64,000 nucleotides of DNA, taken from Macrosoma leucophasiata. Lineage: Eukaryota > Arthropoda > Insecta > Lepidoptera > Hedylidae. The stretch spans positions 12,314,001 through 12,378,000 of the forward strand of contig JAWQUS010000019.1 in the NCBI GenBank assembly GCA_036365455.1. Direction: 5' to 3'. Shown one piece after another: positions 10,632 through 20,109 of the stretch. The first letter of the stretch is position 1. Every line of letters begins with the position of its first letter. Under the pieces are notes generated by a model, which searched no databases, had not been told where the DNA came from, and saw only the letters and a program-made list of their open reading frames with translations. The position numbers were made by a program, and so were the translations under genes.

Positions 10632-11031
10632 GTTTTTTTTTATGTAAAGAAGGTGGCAAACAAGCATGCAGTTCACATTGATGTTAAGTCATGACTGCAG
10701 CCTATAGACACCCACACAAAGACCAAGGCCAAAATGCAGATGCGTTACCACTCCTGAGGCCTAAGGTGTGTACACAAACACCCAGACCCGAAACAAATAT
10801 CTGTAGGCCATACAAATATTTGTCCCGGTGCGGGGATCGAACCCGCGACCCTTCGAATCAAACGGTCGACTCACACCGCTGGATTAACCGGGTCGTCTTT
10901 GTGCCGGCAATTACAGGGCCATACATTACCACTTGACCGGAACTCGATAGTGCTGAACACTACCATTTAGCGGCATATTAGGCAGTGCGGTGGTGCCTTC
11001 GCCCGCGAGCCATCACTGGAGCTCTACCACC
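10632..11031 (-). repeat. SINE-A interrupted by SINE-T1
   Basis: 10,632-10,766 is the tail half and 10,898-11,031 the head half of one copy. A tRNA-headed SINE has landed in the CTAAGGTGTTATGCC segment between them. Confidence 0.8.
10767..10897 (-). repeat. SINE-T1 (tRNA-derived), nested
   Basis: The minus strand reads GACGACCCGGTTAATCCAGC, a box-A-like GGTTAATCCAGCGGTG and a good box B (GGTTCGATCCC). This is the tRNA-like head of T1. The 3' tail is truncated at ACACAAACACCC. Confidence 0.8.
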
Positions 11032-11225
11032 AATTAAGTGATGACTGCGGCCTATATACACCCACATAAAGACCAGAGGTCAAAATGCAAATGCGTTGTC
11101 ACCCCTGAGAACTTAGTTGTTATGTCCCTGTGATAAGTTATTACCGAGCCATACATTACGATCTAACCGGAACACGATAGTGTTAAACACTATAATTTGG
11201 CGGCCGATAGATTAGGTAACCACCG
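11032..11225 (-). repeat. SINE-A partial copy
   Basis: It begins within the tail (AATTAAGTGATGACTGCGG) and ends in the head (GATAGATTAGGTAAC). The first ~40 bases of the head are lost. It is joined directly to the preceding copy. Confidence 0.75.
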
Positions 11226-11273
11226 GTAAAAGTGTTGCGATAATGGCATCTCTCTGTGGTCGGTCCCTCATGT

Positions 11274-11470
11274 CTAAGGATCGTGGTGAGCATCTGGGTT
11301 GAATCTGTATCGAATGATCTGTTTCCACCGGTCTCTATCCAGCGCGTCTCTTACGATCGTGTAGAATTTGGAAGACGTCGGATGTTTTATTTGGTCGGTC
11401 CATCTTGTTGGTGAGCGGCCACGCGATCTTTTGCCTTCAGTATTTTTTCTAAGCGTATGGCATATTCTCC
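11274..11470 (-). pseudogene. RTE-like LINE reverse transcriptase C-terminus
   Basis: On the minus strand an open frame reads GRSPTRWTDQI, then VRDALDRDRWKQII and ends NPDAHHDP at a TAG (11,274-11,276). This matches the conserved end of RTE-clade reverse transcriptases: a G-R-P/S-x-x-R-W-x-D block followed by a D-R-x-x-W-R/K block. Only the last ~65 codons remain. The three RTE fragments in the window (here, 22.6 kb and 40.1-41.0 kb) differ enough to be separate lineages. Confidence 0.75.
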
Positions 11471-11488
11471 CTTAATAGATGTACAACA

Positions 11489-11556
11489 CTGTAATGGGCG
11501 TCTTTGGGGTAGGGTTTTGTCCAGCTGTGGATTTCTATCGGCTGAAAATGGCTAAA
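11489..11556 (+). repeat. RTE/H 3' tail fragment
   Basis: The fragment contains GTCTTTGGGGTAGGGTTTTG then TCCAGCTGTGGATTTCTATCGG, a decayed form of the common tail CAGCAGTGGACGTCTTTCGG. Confidence 0.5.
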
Positions 11557-11745
11557 ACAGGGTTGTGCGTCATTTGGGTAGAATGTCCACACTTATCAAC
11601 CCGATTGGCGATTGTAGTAGTAGTATTTTTATCGCGGGACGCTGCTGCCCATCGTGCATTATTGCATTGATATTCTACTATCGGTTGTCTGACCGCACTA
11701 GCGTTCTCCGCTCTTGGGTGATGAGTTCGTGACGTGTCAACCCCT
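11557..11745 (+). repeat. Repeat-H copy, reverse-oriented body
   Basis: GTTGTGCGTCATTTGGG, CGATTGGCGATTGTAG and ATCGCGGGACGCTGCTGCCC match the H body. A run of GTAGTAGTAGT replaces part of the usual sequence. It ends near TCGTGACGTGTC. Confidence 0.6.
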
Positions 11746-12162
11746 TCTCACTAATTATGAGGATAAAAATGAAAGGCTACACAAGCGCAAAACTATTTAA
11801 TAAGTAATTAAAAACCAAGGGTTAATAACCATGGCTGTGTTTGCCGCGTATGCTCGGTATTTAATGAAAACATCGCGCTCTTTGTCTCCGCATTTTTCAT
11901 TTCCCTTCGGCGTTACGCGGACAAAGCCTTGTGGGAGGACCACATACACTATGAACTTGAGCGGACTTAGGATTATTTTAAACCCCTGAACCTGGTACAC
12001 CGTAGTGCTAAACACAACAATTTGCCGGACACATTAATTAATTCGATAGCGCCTCCTTACATCCTTACGCTGACAAATCAGCTGATTTTAGATCATTCGT
12101 CAGCTTTTTAGAAACTGAGTGAGCTTATTTTACTTAAAGCATGAACTTGTATTCAAAATACT
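11746..12162. other. Degenerate SINE-A remnant and flank
   Basis: 11,935-12,055 keeps faint SINE-A phrases on the minus strand (GGTACACCGTAGTGCTAAACA, AATTTGCCGG). 12,060-12,160 has a TCAGCTGATTTTAG/CAGCTTATTTTA motif that recurs at 12,555-12,660. Nothing coding is supported. Confidence 0.4.
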
Positions 12163-12471
12163 CACTGGTGGTAGACTTTCAGCGTAGGACTCGAGGAATA
12201 AATTAAGTAATACGGTGGTGCATATGGCACCACCGTATTACTTAATTTATCTGCCGCCACATGTTAGTGTTCAGCACTATCGTGTTCCGGTTAAATGGTA
12301 ATATGGCCCTGTAATAACTGTCACAAAAACAACATCTTAGGTCTCAGGTGAGGCAACGTATCTGCATTTTGACCCCTGGTTTATGTGTAGATGTCTAAAG
12401 GCTGCAGTTGTCACTTAACATCCATGTGAGCTGCATGCTTGTTTGCCACCTCTCCGATATATATAAAAAAG
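12163..12471 (+). repeat. SINE-A with inverted duplication of its head
   Basis: The head starts ACTGGTGGTAGAC. At 12,198-12,250 it contains a perfect palindrome with 24-base arms around a 5-base spacer. The arms are the normal head segment GGTGGTGCC-ATTACTTAATT and its reverse complement. After that the copy proceeds normally to the tail. Confidence 0.8.
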
Positions 12472-12654
12472 ACCTTACATCTTTGATCTCTGAAACAGGA
12501 ACTCTATCGTTCACCATTTTTAAGATAGATAATTTCTATGCCGTCTTCTTTAAATCAGCATTCAGCTGGTTTTAGGTCATTTGTCAGCCCTTTTAGTGTA
12601 CACGTCAGCTTATTTACGTTTACACGTCAGCTTATTTTATGTTACACGTTAGCT

Positions 12655-12785
12655 TATTTTAGCATACAGTTCAAGTGGATGTTAAATGATCATTGCAGCC
12701 TTTGGACATCTACACCAGAGGTCAGAATGAGATAGATACGCTGCCCCTCCCGAGACTTTAGTTGTTAGTAGTTATTACGAGACCA
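12655..12785 (-). repeat. SINE-A fragment
   Basis: It runs from GCATACAGTTCAAGTGG to TTATTACGAGACC, the tail half only. Four phrases of the type CACGTCAGCTTATTTT precede it. Confidence 0.65.
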
Positions 12786-13380
12786 AAATCATCAAAATAA
12801 TTTGGCTCAAGTCCACAGTGATGGCGGACAATAAACAAGGCCGTCTCCGCCCCCCATTACTCAATTTCCGATTTTCCATCTCGATTGTAGTACGACAATA
12901 AAACGAGTGCACAATCAAATATTCTGCCATCTTGCATCGGGACGATTATATTATTTTTTCAATGGTTACGGTGAACGCTGTTAACTTATTTTTGTTCTCA
13001 CACTTTATTTATAAGATTTTATGGAAGGCTACTCCCCTCCAATCCGCCGCGGCCGGTGGTTCGTGTTGCTCTATGAGATCGTTTATGTCTGATTTGGTTG
13101 ACAACGCCGAGCTAAGAAGGTTCAAAGCCACACAGAGAGAAATAGAGACAGAGAGAGCTATCTCCTTCATTTACGTATATCATCGCAAGCATGTTGATAG
13201 CGATGATATACGTACACATATCGTACTTACATTACAATATTCACCTTCAAATATCACCTTTACATTACCTGAATATTTGTTTTTCATTTACGAGTACAAC
13301 AAAAATAAAGCCACCACGCGATACCTCATTTCTTATATTATAATAAGGTTTCTTTCTCATCAGTCCAAAAAATATTAGGC
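12786..13380. other. MITE-G end and unrecognised flank
   Basis: 13,020-13,075 is the right end of MITE-G (GGCTACTCCCCTCC... GTTGCTCTATG). A 15-base perfect inverted repeat, TACGTATATCATCGC, occurs at 13,174-13,216 around a 13-base loop. The rest is unrecognised. The 148-codon frame here is not a gene because it runs through the MITE. Confidence 0.45.
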
Positions 13381-13510
13381 ATTGAGCGTTCTTTTTGTCT
13401 TGCATCCAAATGAAATAACAAAATAAGATAACATTGTGACACATTCGTCACAAAACAGGAATCATTTCAGACAAATTCAATGTATTTCTGCTCCCAGGTT
13501 ATTGGCATTA
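13381..13510. repeat. Duplicated segment M, copy 1
   Basis: The phrases AATAACAAAATAAGATAA, GACACATTCGTCACAAA and ATGTATTTCTGCTCCCAG recur in the same order at 14,931-15,060. The second copy diverges after TTATTGGTATTAC. The segment directly precedes LINE coding sequence here. Confidence 0.6.
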
Positions 13511-13880
13511 CAGTGCAGAGTTATACCGTCTCTACAATGGTGAGTGCTCTGTCGAACTGTTCGACATGGTGCCACCGTCTCTTTTTCTACACCGTACTAC
13601 CCGCCGAAGAGAGAAGTTTCACCCTCACCGACTGGACACCTGGCAGTGCTCAACGGTGCGGTTTTCTCGTTCGTTTCTGCCCAGAACGTGTAAATTGTGG
13701 AACGAACTTCCCTCTGACGTGTTCCCTCGGTGCTACAATATGGGGTTCTTCAAAAATGGCGTCAAAAGAGTCCTTCAGGGCTGGCAGCGCGTTGGCAACT
13801 CCCCTGGTGTTGCAAATGTCCATAGGGGACGGTGACCACTTACCATCAGGTGGCCCGTCTGCTTGTCTGTCAACTTAATG
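13511..13880 (+). pseudogene. Non-LTR retrotransposon C-terminal fragment
   Basis: The best frame (about 13,566-13,835) reads HRTTRRREKFHPHRLDTW then RFSRSFLPRTCKLWNELPS and FPRCYNMGFFKNGVKR. This is the familiar end of jockey/CR1-type LINE ORF2 proteins, where an S-F-x-P-R-T-x-x-L-W-N-x-L-P block precedes F-K. The frame ends at a TGA at 13,833-13,835. The following sequence (CACTTACCATCAGGTGGCCC, ending in AAAAAAATAAAA) is a plausible 3' UTR and tail. The reverse transcriptase core is absent, so this is a strongly 5'-truncated copy. Confidence 0.75.
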
Positions 13881-13915
13881 ACAAAAAAATAAAAGTGCAG
13901 GTTTGTTTTTGTTGG

Positions 13916-14103
13916 CAGTGATTCCCAAACTGGTCCAGGTGGACCCCCTAGGGTCCATAGGAGACTCGATGGGGGTCTACGTAGGCGTGAATATAAAATG
14001 GGAAATATGGGAATGTGGCATAAATTTGGCAAGAAGGGGGGTTCACCGAAACCAGAAAAAAAATGAAAAGAGTCTACAAGAAGCAATAGTTTGAGAAACT
14101 TTG
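13916..14103. mobile_element. hAT-like MITE
   Basis: It begins CAGTGATTCCCAAACTGG and ends with AGTTTGAGAAACTTTGAG, imperfect inverted repeats (CAGTGNTTCYCAAACT type) that are typical of hAT elements. The interior is non-coding. I see no clear 8-base target duplication. Confidence 0.5.
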
Positions 14104-14537
14104 AGTGAGCGCAACTGCCTAAGGGCACCTTTCGGACCTCTATGGGTCCGAAGCTCGGCTCAGCGCGTTGCGGACACATAAGACATATTGCAATTAGGGG
14201 CAGTGCAACTTACGCTTTACGACACAGGCACACCGCGGACACTTTGTTAAAATTCCATACAAACGCTTAATTTGGTCTATATTACACAGACAGCAATCAG
14301 TGACGTGTATTTACACGTGCAACTGTATGCGTAGCACCTAGAGAATACCAAACGTTGCCCACAAGAGGGGAGGAGGTTGGGTGAGGCGGGGAAATCGGGC
14401 GGGACGTCGAAGTGTCCATTCTTTACGTAGTATTATTACATATTATTATTCTCTGGTGCAGGATTGAACCATCATTGCTTTGTCATATTTTTAATTTTCG
14501 CAATAATACATGCGAATGAATATAGAAATTAAAGAAA

Positions 14538-14842
14538 GAACCGGACAAGTGCATGTCGGGCCACGCGCAGTGTAGGGTTCCGTAGTTACAGAGTAAGAGA
14601 TGTAATGAAAAAAATATATATATATTTTCAATGGACTTGTTCGAAATTTTCGCGTAAAATACATTTGGTCGACTATAACTCGCAAACTTGCAAGGCCAAC
14701 TTTAGTGTGATAGTTTTACTTTTAATTTCATTATATGTAGCTACTATTGCCGTAACGTTTGAATTTCTAACAGGCAAATTTCAAGTCTCACACGGTCATG
14801 GCGAAACAGGGAATAAGGGTTTCTTGTTTACGACGGAATCCT
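14538..14842 (-). repeat. Repeat E copy
   Basis: It is the reverse of the copy in foldback F: it begins GAACCGGACAAGTGCATGTC, passes GTAGGGTTCCGTAG and AACTCGCAAACTTGC, and ends at TTGTTTACGACGGAATCC. The mid-section is deleted relative to copy 1. Confidence 0.7.
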
Positions 14843-14930
14843 AAAAATCATGTAGAAAGCCGCCACAAGGAATCAGCATTTCTTATACATATTATAACAA
14901 GAAGCCTATCAGTGCGAAAAATATGAGATC

Positions 14931-15060
14931 TTGAGCTTTCTTTTATGCCTTATATCTGAATGAAATACTAAAATAAGATAATAATAAGACACATTCATCA
15001 CAAACTCGATGTATTTCTGCTCCCAGATTATTATTGGTATTACGGTACGGGATTGAATCA
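14931..15060. repeat. Duplicated segment M, copy 2
   Basis: Partner of 13,381-13,510, about 80% alike by eye. No LINE coding follows this copy. Confidence 0.55.
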
Positions 15061-15174
15061 AATGCTGTCGTGAATTCGATAAACCTGCGACACAATATTT
15101 GGCCAGGCTTTGAGGTGACGGGGAAATGAGGAAATTGCTGCATTGTATTATATCTATGGCTTTTGTTTTATTTG

Positions 15175-15592
15175 TGTGGTGGTGGTGGTTGCGTTGGTGG
15201 TGTTGGTGGTGTTGGTGGTATTGGTGATATTGGTGGTGTTGGTGGTGTTGGTGGTGTTGGTGGTGTTGGTGGTGTTGGTGGTGTTGGTGGTGTTGGTGAT
15301 GTTGGTGGTATTGGTGATATTGGTGGTGTTGGTGGTGTTGGTGGTGTTGGTGGTGTTGGTGGTATTGGTGGTGTTGGTGGCTGTGGTGGATTTGATGGCG
15401 TTGGTAGCGTTGTTGGCGTTGGTGGCGTTAGTGGCGTTAAAAGCGTTGGCAACGTAAATAGCGTTAGTGGTGTTGATGGTAGCGTTGGTGGCGTTGGTGG
15501 TGTTGATGGCGTTGGTGGTGTTGGTGGCATAAATGGCGTTGATGGCGTTAATGCCGTTGGTGGCGTTGGTGGTGTTAGTGGTGGCGTTTTGT
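15175..15592 (+). repeat. 9-bp minisatellite (GGTGGTGTT)n
   Basis: About 46 imperfect units of 9 bases, GGTGGTGTT with GGTGGTATT, GGTGATATT and GGTGGCGTT variants. The first half is nearly pure and the second half is mixed (GGTAGCGTT, GATGGCGTT), so the right side is older or edited by mutation. The period is a multiple of three and the unit lacks stops, so open frames occur in several phases. These would encode Gly/Val-rich, Val/Leu-rich or Thr/Asn/Pro-rich repeats and are artefacts of composition. Confidence 0.9.
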
Positions 15593-15764
15593 TGTACTAT
15601 CACCAACAGGTTATGGTGCAACAAAAAGAAAAATGAACAACGTTAATATTCAAGTTTTCACTCCTGTCGGCTCTCCCGAAGTTCATCTCATTGTTTTTTG
15701 TCAAGGATATTTTTAGATGCAAAATTGGGAAATAAGGAATCATAGATAACTCTATTTTAATTCT

Positions 15765-16039
15765 ACGAAGGTAGCAAACAAGCATGCAGATCACATGAAT
15801 ATTGTGTGATGACTGCAGCCTATAGATACATACACAAAAAGAAACAAAATTAAGTAGCGTTGCCACCCGTGATACTTAAGTTGTTATGTCACTGTGATAA
15901 TTATTACAAAGCCATACATTACCATCTAACCGGAACACGATAGTGCTGAACACTAAACATAATATTATGATGCAAGTTAGATTAGGTAATGTGGTGGTGC
16001 CTGTGACCGCGAGCTCCGTCACTGAAGCCCTACCACCTG
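15765..16039 (-). repeat. SINE-A, near full length
   Basis: It runs from GAAGGTAGCAAACAAGCATG to CCCTACCACCTGT. An 18-base insertion, CATAATATTATGATGCAA, replaces the usual TTTAGCGGC part. Confidence 0.8.
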
Positions 16040-16477
16040 TAAACAAAATATCCTTCATTTTCCTATACATATTCATACTGCGTGCGACAGTCATAGAGTA
16101 AAAAAAATTTTTTTTTCGAAAAAAAATGTATACGCATGAAAAAGCCATACAGCGCGTCGTTTGTCAGAGTCCCGCTAGTTCCCTTTGTCCCTAAATCGGT
16201 TAGGGCTGAATATTTAAATTATTGCCGCCATCGCACGGACGGTATTGGGGGATGTTTCACGGTGTGTACAAACCCCTTTTCAGGGTTAAGGGACGCGTAT
16301 GTTTCGACGGGTCGCAAAATACGCCATGAATCTTATCTTTTTTCTATTTTTAGTTTCGCAAATCACTATTTTATTAGTTTGATTAGTTTTTTATTCGATT
16401 TTGAGAATTAAGTCTGTGATATGAATTTATTTACATTCTACGCCCGGCCCATGCTTAGGTCAGTGAATAATATTTGT

Positions 16478-16672
16478 TTTATGTTATGGAAGTGGCAAAC
16501 AAACATGCAGTTCACATTGATGTTAAGTGATGACTGCAGCCTATAGACTCCTACAAAAAGACCAAGGTCAAAATGCAGATGCGTTACCACTCCTGAGGCT
16601 TAAGGTGTTATGCCTCTGTGCCGTAAATTACAGGGCCGTATCATTTAGCGGCAAGTATATTAGGTAATGCGT
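16478..16672 (-). repeat. SINE-A with internal deletion
   Basis: The tail half is intact. Then the text jumps from AGGGCCGTA to TCATTTAGCGGC, missing about 45 bases, and the copy ends at GGTAATGCG. Confidence 0.75.
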
Positions 16673-17070
16673 TCTTTTGCGATACGGCGATTTTTATCCT
16701 AGTTTTAGTTCAACTTGTCAAATATAATGCAAGTTGAACTAAAAATTGTATAGCGTCACATTATTAAGTGTCAGATAAATATCCGGACTCCGCAAGCTTA
16801 GCTTTGGCGCATCAGCTGGCCCTACACCTTAGTACCGCTACGATGTAACTCTGTCTATTCCAGATTATATGGTGATCACCAACATGGACTTCTCATTTCA
16901 ATCCATCCTCAACTAAATGAACACGCAAGACCTTTCAATATTAGTCACCACACAAGAAACGCCATATTGGATCGTCGGGGGTCATCAATTTAGCGATGAT
17001 TATGTAGTTGCCAATATTGAAGGTTCTGCGTGTTCAGGTTGTGGAGGACAGACAATGAGATATTTTTTTT
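16673..17070. other. Flank with a 15-base inverted repeat
   Basis: A perfect pair TTTTAGTTCAACTTG / CAAGTTGAACTAAAA lies at about 16,702-16,744 around a 12-base loop, perhaps a small MITE relic. The rest is unrecognised. Confidence 0.4.
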
Positions 17071-17074
17071 TGTA

Positions 17075-17226
17075 TGTTCACGCCAGGTCCCTAACGGTGT
17101 AGGCAGAGAGTGTAGAGCGCCAGATATCCCGGTTCTGACAAACCTCTCGTGCCTCGTCTACCTTCATAATTCTTTTCATACATGCACGCCGATTCCTAAG
17201 ACTTTTGACCCCACCATCAGACATTT
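17075..17226 (-). pseudogene. LINE-B C-terminus
   Basis: This is the best-preserved LINE-B stump. The minus strand reads SDGGVKSLRNRRACMKR, then VDEAREVCQNRDIWRS and LSAYTVRDLA with a TGA stop. This pattern (D-R-x-x-W-R-S then L-S-A-Y-P) is the end of an RTE-like reverse transcriptase. Other copies continue after the stop into GAAGATACATACATAC, the 3' tail. Confidence 0.7.
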
Positions 17227-17617
17227 GTATGTGTAATAGTATGAAAAATATGTAGAACAGGAATAACAGAATCATCAGTTCCCATCTTGATTTGTTCATG
17301 GAATTTATGTTCCCTCTCACTATAGTTCCTTGGGCTTAGTAAGAAGTGACCCGCTAACCCATAGTCGTAACGTGAAGCACCGATAATACCCAAAACACGC
17401 CATACGTCATTTGTAAGCAATCACTTGTTTCTTTGTTTATCTCCGCGGATCGCCATTCTTTGTTGGATTAAAAGCAAACACGGCCGTTTGGTTCAGTTCT
17501 TTTCATGTTCAGCAAAGAAAGAAGTTGATATGACTGTTATTAATCGATATTTTCGTTGATATTTCATGATTAATTTAGATATATATCTAGTATAGTACAC
17601 GTATTTATGTATGGCTT

Positions 17618-17862
17618 TGTAGCGTCCACTACATTAAGGCGCCAACTAGTGGAACACATATGAAACCTCACAGTACTTGTCTTGTACGGTAGATGGCGTG
17701 CAATCGAATTACATCGCACATGCGAAGATTTCTCAAGAGTTGGCATATATACAACTTCCCAACGTCAATCGTTGGGCCGCGGCCCGCCAGGCGCCATCAC
17801 CACGCCTGGTCGGTGGATCCTCCCTTTTCATCGGAGGAACACTTCCACCAACGATCGCACGC
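17618..17862 (+). mobile_element. Solo LTR, related to the 6.1-kb mini element
   Basis: It starts TGTAGCGTCCACTACATTAA and follows the LTR at 6,828-6,590 through CTTGTCTTGTACGG, TTACATCGCACATGCGAAG, a TATATACAACTTCCCAAC TATA-like block and CGTTGG. It is truncated by the SINE-A at 17,866. No internal region or second LTR accompanies it. Confidence 0.65.
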
Positions 17863-17865
17863 AAA

Positions 17866-18056
17866 GATCAAGGTCAAAATGCTGATGCGTTACCACTTCT
17901 GAGGCCTAAGGTGTTATGTCTCTGTGCCGGAAATTACAGGGCCGTACAATAACACCTGACCGGAACACGACAGTGCTGAACACTACGATTTAGCGGCAAG
18001 TATATTAGGTAATGCGGTGGTGCCTACGCCCGCGAGCTCCGTCACTGGAGCTCTAC
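17866..18056 (-). repeat. SINE-A partial
   Basis: It begins at AGATCAAGGTCAAAATGC, so the tail is lost, and ends at a complete head GGAGCTCTACC. It cuts the solo LTR. Confidence 0.8.
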
Positions 18057-18205
18057 CTAACTCTAGTTATTACAAGGGCATACATTACCATCTAACCGGA
18101 ACACGAGAGTGCTGATCACTATAATTTGGCGGCATATACTTAGACAAGTTAATGCGAAGGTAACCTACGCCCGCGAGCTCCATAACTGAAGCACCAGTAA
18201 AAACA
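18057..18205 (-). repeat. SINE-A partial
   Basis: The head half of another copy (CTAGTTATTACAAGGGC to GCACCAGTAA), more diverged than its neighbour. Confidence 0.7.
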
Positions 18206-18542
18206 ATTATTCGATTGTTTAAGAATCGTCTTGGGGCGAATTATTGAACCATTGAAGAATTGCAGGGTTGAATTATTTCTAGTGGATACCAGATCACTAG
18301 TGCAAGCTTATCGCAAATCCCGAATCATTTAACCGTGTGCATGCCGGTTGAGTTAATCCGGATAAAAAGTGTCCGGGTCGATCCGACCGAGTTAACCCGT
18401 TACCGATAAGATAGCGGCCTGAACGACCCATTTGTATTATTGGATACATCTCATTGTTTACGTAAGATAAGTTCAAATTGTTTTACCATTTTCTCTTAAT
18501 AACTTGCTCTATGTGTATTATATGTTATGGACGTCCATATTT

Positions 18543-18765
18543 GACGACCCGGTTAGTCCAGCGGTGCGAAACCACCGTTTGATTCGAAGGGTCGCGGCTT
18601 CGATCCCCGCACCGGAACATATTTTTGTATGGCCTACAGATATTTGTTTCGGGTCTGGGTGTTTGTGTGTGTTGTATGTGTACAACGGCACCCACGACAC
18701 AGGTTTATACCTACTGTGGGGCTGTGAGTGTTAGCGTATTTTTTATAACGTACATGTATTATTTA
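18543..18765 (+). repeat. SINE-T1, full length
   Basis: This is a tRNA-derived SINE. Its head GACGACCCGGTTAGTCCAGC has a box-A-like TAGTCCAGCGGTG, and box B is GCTTCGATCC at 18,597-18,606. The anticodon-side fold is lost, so it is not a tRNA gene. The body contains TGTTTCGGGTCTGGGTG and ACTGTGGGGCTGTGAGTG, and the end is AT-rich. Copies lie at 10,767, 23,820, 52,281 and 58,037. Confidence 0.85.
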
Positions 18766-18905
18766 TATATCCAGCGGTGGAGTAAGCTCTAGGCCTCCCC
18801 CAAAGTAGCCTAAGTTACTCCTTATTACATCAGTTATCTGCCGATCTGAGAGACTCGTGCCCAGCAGTGGGACGTAAAATGGGTTGCCATTATTATTATT
18901 TATTA
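18766..18905 (+). repeat. Repeat-C tail with repeat-D insertion
   Basis: CAGCGGTGGAGTAAGCTC... and CTCGTGCCCAGCAGTGGGAC...GGTTGCCATTATTATTATT are the repeat-C 3' end. Between them lies GTAGCCTAAGTTACTCC...TTATCTGCCG, the repeat-D core. Confidence 0.7.
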
Positions 18906-19185
18906 TAAACTACGTGCTTGTTTGCCATTCACATTCACATTACATAAAATACCAATCCAAAGATTACAAAATAAAAATATTTTATCGTCAGCTCTGAGCT
19001 GAACTTTAAGGTTATTAAAAATGTGATGATTGGCAATATGTGCTTACATTACTCAGTGTTACTTACTGAGATTACGATACGGTTCAATATTTAAACCATT
19101 CACTTTATTGTTACCGATACTGAATTATTTATCATTTGTGAATCCTTTTCCATTATATTAATAACGAAGTCGTGGGCGCAGCTAA

Positions 19186-19600
19186 TTATTTGCTGGGCAC
19201 GAGTCTCTCAGATCGGCAGATAGCTGATGTAATAAGGAGTAACTTAGGCTACTTTTAGCCTAAGTTACTCCTTATCACATCAGCTATCTGCCCGTGAAAG
19301 TCCCATCAAAATCGGAGACACTCAAATTCTATTTATTTGTATGTAGGTATGTATGTATGGTTGTATGGAGATAAACGTAGCCTAAGTTACTCCTTATCAC
19401 ATCAGTTATCTGCCAGTGAAAGTACCGTCAAAATCGGTAAAGCCGTTCCCAAGATTAACCCCGCCAAACAGACAAATAGACAGACAACATTTTTTAAAAA
19501 ATGTTGTTTTGGTATATGTACCGTGTATACATACATATGCATTTAGTAAAAAGAGGTTATTTTTATATTACAAATAGACACTCCAATTTTATTTATTGTC
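19186..19600 (+). repeat. Repeat-D block with 37-base inverted repeat
   Basis: 19,215-19,251 and 19,256-19,292 are reverse complements with one mismatch around CTTT. They form a hairpin built from two head-to-head D cores. A third core follows at 19,378-19,413, then AATCGGTAAAGCCGTTCCCA and ACAGACAAATAGACAGACA. This is a widespread non-autonomous insect repeat, unnamed here. Confidence 0.75.
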
Positions 19601-19837
19601 TAGATAGATAAAATTAACACTTTTTATTAAAACAAAAGGATGGTGTTCTACTTCGGTGAATGGTTTGGACTATGAAAATGTAGTTAAGTTTTAATTTAAC
19701 GGACGTGGAATGAAGGAACTTAATGTACATAATGTTAGATGGTAATGTAATGGCTCCATGACTTAATGTATCAAATATTTGTGATTGGAATAATATAATT
19801 TATTTGTGACCAGAGACAATCTGCTGGAGATCAAAGG

Positions 19838-20044
19838 CACAGTACAAATATGAACAGTGTGGAAACTACGTACAAAACCTTGAAACGTCACACTCACACA
19901 AACATGCGCATCGACGATGCCTCTAAGCGGTTCTCGCGGTGCTGCAGTACTGAGTCACTCGCTGCATCGAGCGTCGATGCGCATGTTTGTGTTAGTGTGC
20001 CGTTTCGAACGTTTGTACGTAGTTTCCTTCATATTTGTACTGTG
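19838..20044. mobile_element. 207-bp MITE
   Basis: The ends are about 70-base inverted repeats starting CACAGTACAAATATGA. The arms include ACTACGTACAAA and CACAAACATGCGCATCGACG. It is flanked by TCAAAGG (19,831-19,837) and TCAAGGG (20,045-20,051), a 7-base target duplication with one mismatch. It is non-coding. Confidence 0.75.
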
Positions 20045-20051
20045 TCAAGGG

Positions 20052-20105
20052 CGTAGGCACCACCGCATTATCTACCTGCCGCCAAATGGTAGTATTCAGT
20101 ACCAT
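20052..20105 (+). repeat. SINE-A head fragment
   Basis: GCGTAGGCACCACCGCATTA to GTAGTATTCAGTACCATCG. It abuts the MITE and then a tRNA-type SINE. Confidence 0.65.
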
Positions 20106-20109
20106 CGTA

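Noticed and set aside
12932..13378. 148-codon frame that could look like a membrane protein
   Set aside because: It runs through the end of MITE-G (the PLQSAAAGGSCCSM part is MITE sequence), so it is a chance frame.
13916..14103. Real gene in the GGTCCATAGG region
   Set aside because: The sequence carries hAT-like inverted ends and has no sustained codon structure.
15143..15636. Long Gly/Val-, Val/Leu- and Thr/Asn-rich frames on both strands
   Set aside because: They are translations of a 9-bp minisatellite in different phases and have no promoter, splice or conservation support.
18543..18615. tRNA gene
   Set aside because: It has box A/B-like motifs but no proper cloverleaf, and it is joined to a repeated body; it is the head of SINE-T1. 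The same applies to 48,850-48,928, 54,446-54,510 and 61,790-61,855.
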